Shown here in pieces: positions 50,701 to 58,857 of a stretch of 64,000 bases of DNA (its first letter is position 1; the number at the start of each line of letters is the position of its first letter). Source of the DNA: UBA2883 sp964017965 (GTDB lineage Bacteria > Cyanobacteriota > Vampirovibrionia > Gastranaerophilales > Gastranaerophilaceae); assembly GCA_964017965.1 (NCBI GenBank), contig CAXHNV010000002.1:1-64000 (forward strand). The letters run 5' to 3'. The notes beneath the pieces are model-generated. The model made no database searches and was not told where the DNA came from. It worked only from the letters and a program-made list of their open reading frames with translations. The position numbers were made by a program, and so were the translations under genes.

Positions 50701-51171
50701 TTAACCTTTCATAAACACAAATATGTGCATATAGTAAGCATAAATAGCGCCGAGAATAGCACCCCAGAATACTTGCAGTGGAGTGTGACCTAAAAGTTCT
50801 TTTAGTTTACCTCCGATTTGTTGGATTTCGTGTTTATAGAAATCGTTAAGGATTCTATTCAGACATGCTGCTTGTTTACCGGCAGCTCTGCGAACACCTG
50901 CGGCGTCATACATTACGACAAGCGCGTAACCAAGTGCGATAGCAAATTCAATAGAATCGAACCCTCTTATCAAACCAACTGCTGTTGAAAGCCCAACGAC
51001 ACTGGCTGAGTGAGCACTTGGCATTCCGCCTGTTGTTGTAAACAGTCTTAAATCTATCTTCTTATCAAATATAAGGTGCAGCATAAACTTAATGGTCTGT
51101 GCTAAGACAGGCACTGTTAAGCTTATAAAAAGCACTTCATATCCCGTGTTTAAATATTTGCTTAGAACCAT
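50701..51171 (-). CDS. Divergent PAP2 family membrane protein
   Basis: This 156-residue membrane protein matches the divergent PAP2 (DUF212) family of cyanobacteria, plants and Gram-positive bacteria: TGGMPSAHSASVVGL (about residues 45-59), VMYDAAGVRRAAGKQA (about 90-105) and LKELLGHTPLQVFWGA. The family is related to acid phosphatases, but its substrate is unknown. It lies 4 nt before the HIT gene on the same strand. Confidence 0.9.
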   Translation of the reverse strand: MVLSKYLNTGYEVLFISLTVPVLAQTIKFMLHLIFDKKIDLRLFTTTGGMPSAHSASVVGLSTAVGLIRGFDSIEFAIALGYALVVMYDAAGVRRAAGKQAACLNRILNDFYKHEIQQIGGKLKELLGHTPLQVFWGAILGAIYAYYMHIFVFMKG

Positions 51172-51310
51172 AAAACCCTCTTCTAAATACTCGCTAATAA
51201 TATGATAAATAGAATATACGATTTTGTCATGTTATTTATTAAATATGTTACAATTTTAAACTCGAAGAAATTTGTGGTATACTTGTAAGAAAGTAGGAGT
51301 AATAAGCGCG

Positions 51311-52279
51311 ATGATAGCTAAGATTGATTTATCAAAAAAACGTTCTCCCAGAGAAGCTTTCGGTAAAGCTCTTGTTGAATTGGGAAAAGAAAATGAAAAT
51401 GTAGTGGTTTTGGATGCGGATTTGTCTACTTCAACCCAAACAAAACTTTTTGCAAAAGAGTTTCCTGAAAGGTTCTTTGATATAGGTATAGCTGAACAGG
51501 ATTTGATAGGTACAGCAGCAGGGCTTGCAGCTGTCGGTAAGACGCCTTATACAGCTACATTTGCAGTGTTTGCAACCGGCAGAACCTATGACCAGATTAG
51601 AAACACTGTTTGTTATTCAAACTTTAATGTAAAGATTGTTGGTACCCACGGTGGTATCACTGTTGGTGAAGACGGTGCTACTCATCAGGCGTTGGAAGAT
51701 GTGGCATTGATGTCTAATTTGCCTAATATGACGGTTATTGTTCCTTCTGATTATGCTGAAACATTTGCGGCTATCAAATACGCTTCAACAATAAACACAC
51801 CTGTTTATATCAGGGTTGCAAGAGCAAGCTTGCCTGATGTTTTTGAAGACGGTTATGAAATCTCTACAAAAGCTAAAGTTATGAGAGAAGGCAAAGACCT
51901 TACTGTTATTACTAACGGTGAAACTCTACAGGAATGTCTTGTTGCTGTTGAAGAATTGGCTAAACAAGGCGTGGATGTTGAGTTGTTACATATTCCGTTT
52001 GTGAAACCGTTTGATAAAGAAGCTGTTCTAAAATCAGCTAAGAAAACCGGTTTGGTTGTAACTGTTGAGAACCATTCTGTGAAAGGCGGTTTGGGCAGTG
52101 CGGTTTGTGAAGTTCTTTCGGAAGAGCTTCCTACTAAAGTTGTTCGATTGGGAGTGAACGATGAGTTTGGCATGAGCGGTACGGCAGAAGAGCTTATGGC
52201 TCATTTCAAGCTGGATTCAAAAAGTATAGTAAAAAGAATAGTTGAGATTAAAAATGATACAATTAAGAGCGGTAACTAA
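51311..52279 (+). CDS. Transketolase, C-terminal subunit
   Basis: This 322-residue protein is the second half of a split transketolase: pyrimidine-binding domain with DADLSTSTQT, IGIAEQDLIGTAAGLA (about residues 55-70) and THGGITVGEDGATHQALED, then the transketolase C-terminal domain (about 190-320). Together with the N-terminal subunit at 58.0 kb it would form the thiamine-diphosphate enzyme of the pentose phosphate pathway. The ATG at 51311 is preferred; AGGAG lies 11 nt upstream, a rather long spacing. An extended -10-like TATACT lies at 51278. It overlaps ftsE. Confidence 0.9.
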   Translation: MIAKIDLSKKRSPREAFGKALVELGKENENVVVLDADLSTSTQTKLFAKEFPERFFDIGIAEQDLIGTAAGLAAVGKTPYTATFAVFATGRTYDQIRNTVCYSNFNVKIVGTHGGITVGEDGATHQALEDVALMSNLPNMTVIVPSDYAETFAAIKYASTINTPVYIRVARASLPDVFEDGYEISTKAKVMREGKDLTVITNGETLQECLVAVEELAKQGVDVELLHIPFVKPFDKEAVLKSAKKTGLVVTVENHSVKGGLGSAVCEVLSEELPTKVVRLGVNDEFGMSGTAEELMAHFKLDSKSIVKRIVEIKNDTIKSGN

Positions 52280-52928
52280 AAAATATAAAACAAATTATGC
52301 GTTGAAAAATGTTGATTTAGATATCAAATCAGGCGAATTTGTATTTGTAACAGGTGCTTCCGGTGCGGGTAAATCAACCTTGATGAAGCTTTTGTACAAA
52401 GAAGAAACCCCAACAAGCGGAACTGTTTTGATTGGCGGTATAAATATTGCAAACTTGCCTGCTGAAAAGGTTCCTCACCTCAGAAGATGTATGGGAATCG
52501 TTTTTCAGGATTACAAGCTTCTTCCTAATATCTCTGTTTATGACAACGTTGCTTACGTTATCAGAACATTGGGTATGAGCACAAAAGAAATTCGTAACAG
52601 AGTTTTAGGTGCTTTAAAGGTAGTAGGCTTGATTGATAAACGTAACTCAAAACCTTCTGAACTATCAGGCGGCGAACAGCAAAGAGTTAGTATTGCTAGG
52701 GCAATTGTTAATGGTCCGCCGTTGTTGATTGCGGATGAACCTACAGGGAATCTTGACCCTAAAAACTCGTTAGAGATTATGCAGATTTTGGATCAGATTA
52801 ACCAGAGAGGTATTACAATAATCGTTTCTACTCACGATAAGAGTATGGTTAATTATTTTAGAAAAAGAGTTCTTACGTTAGATAGCGGAAGAATTGTCAG
52901 AGACGTACAGGCAGGTACTTATGAGTGA
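52254..52928 (+). CDS. ftsE: Cell-division ATP-binding protein FtsE
   Basis: This 224-residue ABC ATPase has Walker A GASGAGKST (about residues 35-43), signature LSGGEQQR, and Walker B LLIADEPTGNLD. FtsEX is a non-transporting ABC pair at the division site that activates cell-wall hydrolases. The ATG at 52254 gives the usual FtsE N-terminus (MIQLRAVTKKY) and lies inside the end of the transketolase gene; a TTG at 52242 is less likely. ftsX overlaps its end by 8 nt. Confidence 0.93.
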   Translation: MIQLRAVTKKYKTNYALKNVDLDIKSGEFVFVTGASGAGKSTLMKLLYKEETPTSGTVLIGGINIANLPAEKVPHLRRCMGIVFQDYKLLPNISVYDNVAYVIRTLGMSTKEIRNRVLGALKVVGLIDKRNSKPSELSGGEQQRVSIARAIVNGPPLLIADEPTGNLDPKNSLEIMQILDQINQRGITIIVSTHDKSMVNYFRKRVLTLDSGRIVRDVQAGTYE

Positions 52929-53829
52929 TAAAAAACAAACAATAAAACGTCAGGTTAAGGAAAATATTCCTAAAGACTGGTTATGTGATATAAGAATTGT
53001 TTACAGAATAGTTATGGAAGCTGTAAACGATTTGAAACGTACAGGGATAATGAATCTTGTTATCATTACTACAATGGCTGCGATATTATCTATCTTCGGA
53101 GCATTGTTCAGAACAACGATTTCTATGTCACAGTTTGCGCACGAATTAGGTTCTGTGCTGGAGATTTCAGTATACTTAAAGCCTGATACTCAGGTTAAAC
53201 CTGTTGTTGACAAGTTCTCTCAACTTGAACACGTTGCAGGTGTCAGGGTTATTCCTAAAGAAGTATCGTGGAAAGAGCTTAGAAAAGATATAGAATTACC
53301 TAATATTAGTAATCCTTTGCCGGATACTTTACACGTTAAGGTTGATAATCCGTTGAATATAAACTCTGTTTTAGCCAAGATTAAGACAGATGTTAACGTA
53401 GAAGATATCGGTTATGCAGAAGACTTTGCTAAAAAGCTGCAAATGATTACACACGTTGTTAATACGACTACTTTGATTGTAACGTTGATTGTTGCAGCGC
53501 TGACGATTACGATTATTAACAATACGATTCAACTCGTTATTCAATCAAGAAAAGACGAGATTGAGATTATGCGCTTAATGGGCGTAAGCAACTGGTATAT
53601 CCGATTTCCGCTTGTATTACAGGGTGCGTTTTACGGGTTTGCAGGTGCATTGATTGCGTTATTACCATTACAGTTTGTTCAAAACGCTATGGTGGCAATT
53701 CATAAATTCTTCCTTATACCTTCTCCTGCTATGGCAGAAAGTATGGTTGTTTTGACATTGTTAGTTGTTGGTATCTCATTTGGTGCAGGCGGCAGCTTGT
53801 TATCTATTAAAAAACATTTGCAGGTTTAA
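52921..53829 (+). CDS. ftsX: Cell-division protein FtsX
   Basis: This 302-residue membrane partner of FtsE has a cytoplasmic N-terminus, a first membrane helix (about residues 42-65), an extracytoplasmic loop of about 100 residues (SVLEISVYLKPDTQVKPVV onward) and three more helices with the FtsX core IMRLMGVSNWYIRFPLVLQGAFYG in two parts (about 218-245). The ATG at 52921 has CAGGT just upstream and overlaps ftsE by 8 nt; an earlier frame at 52894 lies inside ftsE. Confidence 0.93.
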   Translation: MSDKKQTIKRQVKENIPKDWLCDIRIVYRIVMEAVNDLKRTGIMNLVIITTMAAILSIFGALFRTTISMSQFAHELGSVLEISVYLKPDTQVKPVVDKFSQLEHVAGVRVIPKEVSWKELRKDIELPNISNPLPDTLHVKVDNPLNINSVLAKIKTDVNVEDIGYAEDFAKKLQMITHVVNTTTLIVTLIVAALTITIINNTIQLVIQSRKDEIEIMRLMGVSNWYIRFPLVLQGAFYGFAGALIALLPLQFVQNAMVAIHKFFLIPSPAMAESMVVLTLLVVGISFGAGGSLLSIKKHLQV

Positions 53830-53832
53830 TAT

Positions 53833-54957
53833 ATGGCGACTAAATTAGTTATTTTTGAACAGGAAGAACAAACTGTCGATATTATAAAAGGTTATTTATC
53901 AGGCTTAGAAAATATTGAGGTTGACAGTTCGTTTGTTGATTATTCAGAAGGGTATCGTTATGTCAGAGAAAACAATATTAAACTGGTGTTGTTTTCTGTT
54001 ACCCAAAACAAAGATACTTGTTACAGAATGATTAAGAAACTCTTCGATATCGGGGTTAATGTAATTGCATTATCAGAAGATTATACGACTTCTAATATTA
54101 TTCAGTTATTACGTTGCGGTGCTAAGGATTTTGTTTCAAAGCCTGTTATTTCAAAGGATCTGCTTGTTGCTATTGTAAAATGCACTCAGGAAGATGTTAA
54201 GGTTTTGAAGAAATCTCAAATAATTTCTGTATTTTCAAACAAAGGCGGGGTTGGTAAAACCGCTGTAGCAACTAATCTGGCTTACGAATTTGCAAGACTG
54301 ACAAGAGAGAAGGTTGTTCTTGTTGATTTAAACCTTCCAATTGGTGATGTTACAACATTTTTAGATATTAAACCTGTTGTTGATATCTCAGAGGTTGTTG
54401 ATAATAACGGTAAAAATTTGATATTTGAAGCGTGTCAGCAGTATAAAGATTCAAGTTTATATGTACTTGCTGAACCGCCTTATATAGAGCAGTCAAGGAA
54501 TCTGACTCCTAATCAGATAGTAAAGCTGTTTGATTGTTTGAGAGAAAAGTTCTCTTATATAGTTATTGATATGGGAACAAATGTTGATAAGTTGAATATG
54601 ACTATATTGGAACAGTCTGATATTGTTTTGCTTGTGACGGTTATTAATTTACCGTTGATTAGAAACTGTCAAAGATGTTTGGATTTGTTTGAAAACCTCG
54701 AGTTTCCTGATTCTAAGGTTAAGGTGGTTATTAATAGATATTTAGAAAACGATGAAATCACAGTTGAAGACGTTGAAAAGACGTTGAATAAACAGGTATA
54801 CTGGAAGATACCTAACAACTATTTCACGATAATGTCTTCTATAAACAAGGCTATACCTGTATCAGAAGTTAACGAAAACTCTAATATAACAGAAAGCTTC
54901 ACTATGTTAGCTTCAAAAATGGCTGATGATTTATTTGAAAACGATTTAAAATCCTAG
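53833..54957 (+). CDS. TadZ/CpaE-like ATPase with pseudo-receiver domain
   Basis: The first 125 residues form a receiver-like domain in which the acceptor Asp is lost (LVLFSVT where VLxDxx is normal), although the late Lys is kept in VSKPV. A ParA/MinD-type ATPase follows with the deviant Walker A NKGGVGKTAVATNLA (about residue 138), DLNLPIGDVTTFLD and YIVIDMGTN. This is the layout of TadZ/CpaE, which places pilus or secretion machinery at the pole. No tad genes are near; it follows ftsX by 3 nt, so a division- or pole-linked role is likely. The end overlaps the convergent uridine kinase-like gene by 4 nt. Confidence 0.8.
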   Translation: MATKLVIFEQEEQTVDIIKGYLSGLENIEVDSSFVDYSEGYRYVRENNIKLVLFSVTQNKDTCYRMIKKLFDIGVNVIALSEDYTTSNIIQLLRCGAKDFVSKPVISKDLLVAIVKCTQEDVKVLKKSQIISVFSNKGGVGKTAVATNLAYEFARLTREKVVLVDLNLPIGDVTTFLDIKPVVDISEVVDNNGKNLIFEACQQYKDSSLYVLAEPPYIEQSRNLTPNQIVKLFDCLREKFSYIVIDMGTNVDKLNMTILEQSDIVLLVTVINLPLIRNCQRCLDLFENLEFPDSKVKVVINRYLENDEITVEDVEKTLNKQVYWKIPNNYFTIMSSINKAIPVSEVNENSNITESFTMLASKMADDLFENDLKS

Positions 54958-55784
54958 CAAATTTCTGATAATCTTGTAAGAATCTTATCAGTGATTTCTC
55001 TGATATATTCTTGAGTAACCATACCGTTGATGATACAGTCAGAAATTTCGTAAGCCGGTCTGATATATTGTTGAGCTGTTTTGTTAACATCAGCGTATTG
55101 CAAGTCAGCTGCAGCACCTGTTTTACCTCTTGATTCAGCTCTTTTATACCATCTTTCTTTGATAACGTTTAACGGGGTGAAGACGTATACTTTTACGTCC
55201 ATAACGTCACGAACTTCTTCATTTAACACATATAGACCTTCTGTAAGGATAACTTTAGCAGGTTTTTTAATTTCACCGTTTATGTCTGATACACAAGTTT
55301 TGAAATCATAATGAGGTGATACGATAGCTGTACCTGCTTTTAGGCATAATAAATGTTCTCTCATTAGTTTGAGGTCGATAACTTCCGGAGTATCGAAGCT
55401 GAATCCTGATTTGAATAATGCTTCATAACTTCCTGCTTCTTGAAGTTCTTTTGAGGTGTCTTTGTAGTAGTCATCCTGTCTGATAACTGTGTATATACCT
55501 TCTTTATTGTCTTTGATACAAGCGTCGATTGTGTTGTCAACGAAAACTGTTTTACCTGATGCACTTTCACCTGTAATACCGATTAGGAATGTCTTTTTCT
55601 TTTCCTGAACAACTTTTCTTGCGATGTTCATTATGAAATCATCTTTAACTTGTAAGAACAAAGGTTGTTCTTGTTTTTGGTCTTCTGCAATAATCTCTTT
55701 TAAACATTCTACGATATTGGAGATGATATCCATATCTAATCTGCTTGAGTAAAAATTGTAATCAGTAATTTCAAAAGTTTCCAT
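54954..55784 (-). CDS. Uridine kinase/phosphoribulokinase-family protein
   Basis: This 276-residue protein has a P-loop GESASGKTVF (about residues 73-82) after an unusual 65-residue N-terminal extension, then RQDDYYKD, SFDTPEVID, SPHYDFKTC and ILTEGLYVL, the set of motifs of uridine kinases. The C-terminal part (KERWYKRAESRGKTG) holds the Arg-rich lid. Uridine phosphorylation is the best guess, but another nucleoside or sugar could be the substrate. GGTGGA precedes ATG 55784; an ATG one codon earlier is also possible. Confidence 0.78.
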   Translation of the reverse strand: METFEITDYNFYSSRLDMDIISNIVECLKEIIAEDQKQEQPLFLQVKDDFIMNIARKVVQEKKKTFLIGITGESASGKTVFVDNTIDACIKDNKEGIYTVIRQDDYYKDTSKELQEAGSYEALFKSGFSFDTPEVIDLKLMREHLLCLKAGTAIVSPHYDFKTCVSDINGEIKKPAKVILTEGLYVLNEEVRDVMDVKVYVFTPLNVIKERWYKRAESRGKTGAAADLQYADVNKTAQQYIRPAYEISDCIINGMVTQEYIREITDKILTRLSEIC

Positions 55785-55957
55785 CATAATCCACCACAAC
55801 TATCTTATATTTATTAAATCTATCATACAGTAAAACATATTTTTTTTCTTTCTTTTATTATGAAATGTTACATAACATTAAAATGTTGGTTGAGCCAATT
55901 ATATAAGGCAAAAAAAACATTTTTTTTGCTAGGATAATTGTTAAATTTTGTATCAAT

Positions 55958-57202
55958 TTAGAATGTAATTAAGTCATTATATAGTTTCATGATGTATTTA
56001 TCTGTCATGCAAGAAATGTAGTCAATAATTGCACGTCTGTAATCATCGTAGTTTTCTATATCGTAAATTATTTTGTTTTTGTATTTTTTACGAGCCCTGT
56101 AATCCTCGTCAATATTGGAATACTTGATTAAGAACTTTTTAAAATCCACCACCATTTTTGTATAGATTTTTGTATCTTTTTTAAGGTTTTTGATTGTATC
56201 TTTTCCGTCGTAGTATTCTTTTAGTACTCTAAATACAGTTTTCATAACGAGTTCTGCGTATGAGTGGAAGTATTCCAGGCGTCTGTTCATGCAGACTTTA
56301 TCGTAAATGAACTGTTTTATTTGGTTCATGAGTTCAAAGTTTTCGTGAGTGAAATTAAGCCCTGATTCAAGTGAAGAGTTTTCACAAAGATCTGTAACTA
56401 ATTCGTAGATTAGTGAGGTAGGGTTAACTTCTTTAAGCTTAATTTTACTTTTGGTAAAGTTTTGGGCTATTTGTTTAAGTGTTGCGTAATCTTCTTTATT
56501 GAAGAAATGGTATATTGTGGCGTCTTGAATGTCACGTCCGATGTAAGCCAGTTTATCGGATATTTTAACAACACAGCCTTCCCAGGTGTAAGGCATGTAT
56601 TGACCTTTGAATATTTTTTCGAGGTCAACGAATTCGTTGCGTGGTTTTAGTGCGTTTTCATCGACTTCTCCGCAGTGGCAAACTATACCGTCACGAACTG
56701 CATATGTCAGGTTAAGGTTTTCGTGTTCACCGTTGTAGTTTGATAATGTTTCAAGATAATCTACCGTACGCAAACTGTTTTTTTCGTGCCAGAAGATACT
56801 GTTTAGACCTTCTTCTTCCATTATAGATGCAATAACACGTTCTCCGTGATGACCGAACGGTGAGTGACCTAAGTCGTGTCCGAACGCGATTGCTTCAACG
56901 AGTTCTACGTTTAGACCCAGTGAGCGTGCAATTGTTTTTGCAATTGAAGCAACGATGTTTACGTGTTCGATTCTTGTACAAACGTGATCGTTGTTTGTTG
57001 CAAAAAATACCTGTGTTTTATGTTTCAGGCGACTATAGGCAGAAGAGTTTAGTATTCTGTTATAGTCACGCTCAAATTCCGAGCGGGTTTCATATCGTTT
57101 TTGATAGATTTCACCAATTCTTGTAATAGCATATTCCCATTTTGGATTAGAGGGGAACATTGCTTCATCTTTAAACTGAAGTTTTCTTAAATCTTGACGC
57201 AT
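55958..57202 (-). CDS. dgt: dGTP triphosphohydrolase-like HD protein
   Basis: This 414-residue HD-domain protein starts with the family pattern FERDYNRILNSSAYSRLKHKTQVF (two parts, about residues 40-65), then RIEHVNIV (first His), FGHDLGHSPFGHHGE (HD motif, about 108-122) and KISDKLAYIGRDIQDA (late Asp). Such enzymes split dNTPs to nucleosides and triphosphate. The ATG at 57202 has AAGGATAA upstream; the frame continues 12 codons further without a ribosome site. The C-terminal 130 residues are helical and less conserved. Confidence 0.88.
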   Translation of the reverse strand: MRQDLRKLQFKDEAMFPSNPKWEYAITRIGEIYQKRYETRSEFERDYNRILNSSAYSRLKHKTQVFFATNNDHVCTRIEHVNIVASIAKTIARSLGLNVELVEAIAFGHDLGHSPFGHHGERVIASIMEEEGLNSIFWHEKNSLRTVDYLETLSNYNGEHENLNLTYAVRDGIVCHCGEVDENALKPRNEFVDLEKIFKGQYMPYTWEGCVVKISDKLAYIGRDIQDATIYHFFNKEDYATLKQIAQNFTKSKIKLKEVNPTSLIYELVTDLCENSSLESGLNFTHENFELMNQIKQFIYDKVCMNRRLEYFHSYAELVMKTVFRVLKEYYDGKDTIKNLKKDTKIYTKMVVDFKKFLIKYSNIDEDYRARKKYKNKIIYDIENYDDYRRAIIDYISCMTDKYIMKLYNDLITF

Positions 57203-57259
57203 AGCATAAATTATCCTTATATTTTTAATTATAGCCATTTTTATAAAAAAAGTCTATAA

Positions 57260-57271
57260 CTTGTATACAAG
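57260..57271. promoter_or_regulatory. 12-bp palindrome upstream of the WecG-type gene
   Basis: CTTGTATACAAG is a perfect palindrome that covers the likely -35 area of the promoter whose -10 is TATAAT at 57287-57292. It lies in the divergent gap between dgt and the glycosyltransferase gene and could be an operator. Confidence 0.35.
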
Positions 57272-57299
57272 ATTAGGTTTTTAAAGTATAATATTTTTT

Positions 57300-58022
57300 A
57301 TGGAACGAGTTAAATTATTAGGTTATGAAATAGATACTTTTACTTTTGAAGGCGCGCTTGATTATGCGCTTGAATTAGAAAAGTCTGATAAAGTATCACA
57401 GGTGGTTACTATTAACCCGGAGATGTTTGATTGTGCAAAGGTTGATAGTGAATTTGCGGATATTCTGAACAGTGCTGAAATGGTTATTCCTGACGGTGTT
57501 GGGGTTAAGATTGGTTTGAAGATTTTGGGTCACGATGTTCAGAGGATTGCAGGGGTTGATTTTGCACGTAAGATGATTGATTTATCTGCTAAGAATAATT
57601 TACCGGTTGCTCTTATCGGTGCTAAACCGGAGGTTATAGCGTTAGCAAAAGAAAGGTTAGAGCAAGAAACAGAAGGTTTGAATATTGTTTATACCCAAGA
57701 CGGTTATTTTAGCGATGATGAACGTGTTTATGAAGAGCTTAAAAACTCCGGTGCAAGACTTGTGCTTGTAGCTTTGGGTTCACCTAAACAAGAAAAGTTT
57801 ATTGCAAAGGCAAAACAAATTTTGCCGTATGGCTTAATGGTCGGTGTGGGCGGAAGTTTTGATGTGTGGTCAGGTACTGTTGAAAGAGCACCTGAAATAT
57901 ATCAAAAACTCGGGATTGAATGGCTGTATAGGACTGTTAAGCAGCCTGAAAGATTTAAGAGAATCTTCCCGACATTGCCGCTATTTGTATTAAGAGTTTT
58001 AAAAGAAAAGTTAGGAGTTTAA
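57300..58022 (+). CDS. WecG/TagA/CpsF family glycosyltransferase
   Basis: This 240-residue protein belongs to the GT26 family, which adds N-acetylmannosamine or its uronic acid to undecaprenyl-linked sugars for teichoic acid or enterobacterial common antigen. Motifs: TINPEMFD, IPDGVGVKIGLKILG (about residues 62-76), LVALGSPKQEKFI (about 155-167) and VGVGGSFDVWSGTVERAP. TATAAT ends 7 nt before the ATG and there is no ribosome site, so the mRNA may be leaderless. The transketolase subunit gene follows after 1 nt. Confidence 0.9.
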   Translation: MERVKLLGYEIDTFTFEGALDYALELEKSDKVSQVVTINPEMFDCAKVDSEFADILNSAEMVIPDGVGVKIGLKILGHDVQRIAGVDFARKMIDLSAKNNLPVALIGAKPEVIALAKERLEQETEGLNIVYTQDGYFSDDERVYEELKNSGARLVLVALGSPKQEKFIAKAKQILPYGLMVGVGGSFDVWSGTVERAPEIYQKLGIEWLYRTVKQPERFKRIFPTLPLFVLRVLKEKLGV

Positions 58023-58023
58023 T

Positions 58024-58854
58024 ATGCTTGAAACAGAATTGAATGAATTAAAAAATATATGTAAACAAACTCGTGTTAATATCTTAAAAATGGTTCATAA
58101 TGCTGCATCAGGACATATTGGCGGTGCTTTTTCAGGTGTTGAACTTTTAAATGTTTTGTATAACAAGTTTTTGAATGTACCTACTGAGTGGGATAAGTCA
58201 GCAGATTTTGATAACAGAGACAGATTTGTGCTTTCAAAAGGTCATGCAAGCGCATTATTATATTCAGTATTGGCTCAAAGAGGATTCTTCCCGGAAGAAG
58301 AGCTTATGACATTTAGAAAATACGGTTCAAAACTTCAAGGTCACCCTTGTTGCAGAGCATTGAATGGTGTTGAGGTTTCATCCGGTTCTTTAGGTCAGGG
58401 ATTGTCTGTTGGCTGTGGTATGGCTATAGGGCTGAAACTTGATAAAAAAGATTCTAAAGTAGTTGTTTATATGGGTGACGGTGAGTTGCAGGAAGGTTCT
58501 GTATGGGAAGCATTTATGCAGGCGCCTCACAGAAAATTAAACAACCTTATTGCAATTATCGATAGAAACGGGCTTCAAATCGACGGTGCAACTGAGTCTG
58601 TTATGTCTTTGAATCCTCTGGATGAAAAAATCAAAGCTTTCGGTTGGAATGTTGTTGAGATTGACGGTCACGATTTGAACCAGATTTCAGAAGCGTTAGA
58701 ACAAGCAAGAACCTCAGATAAACCATTTGCTATTATTGCTAATACCGTTAAGGGTAAAGGTGTTTCATTTATGGAGAATAATGCAGGTTGGCACGGCAAA
58801 GCTCCAAGCGATGAACAACTCGAACAAGCTCTTACTGAATTGGAAGCTGTATAA
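58024..58854 (+). CDS. Transketolase, N-terminal subunit
   Basis: This 276-residue protein is the thiamine-diphosphate domain of a split transketolase: ASGHIGGAFSGVELL (about residues 25-40), SKGHASALLYSVLA, GSLGQGLSVGCGMA, GDGELQEGSVWEA (about 153-165) and NGLQIDGATE. The matching C-terminal subunit lies 5.7 kb upstream on the same strand and in reverse order to the usual adjacent arrangement. AGGAG precedes the ATG. The end lies 3 nt from the end of the convergent HNH-like gene. Confidence 0.92.
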   Translation: MLETELNELKNICKQTRVNILKMVHNAASGHIGGAFSGVELLNVLYNKFLNVPTEWDKSADFDNRDRFVLSKGHASALLYSVLAQRGFFPEEELMTFRKYGSKLQGHPCCRALNGVEVSSGSLGQGLSVGCGMAIGLKLDKKDSKVVVYMGDGELQEGSVWEAFMQAPHRKLNNLIAIIDRNGLQIDGATESVMSLNPLDEKIKAFGWNVVEIDGHDLNQISEALEQARTSDKPFAIIANTVKGKGVSFMENNAGWHGKAPSDEQLEQALTELEAV

Positions 58855-58857
58855 AGC

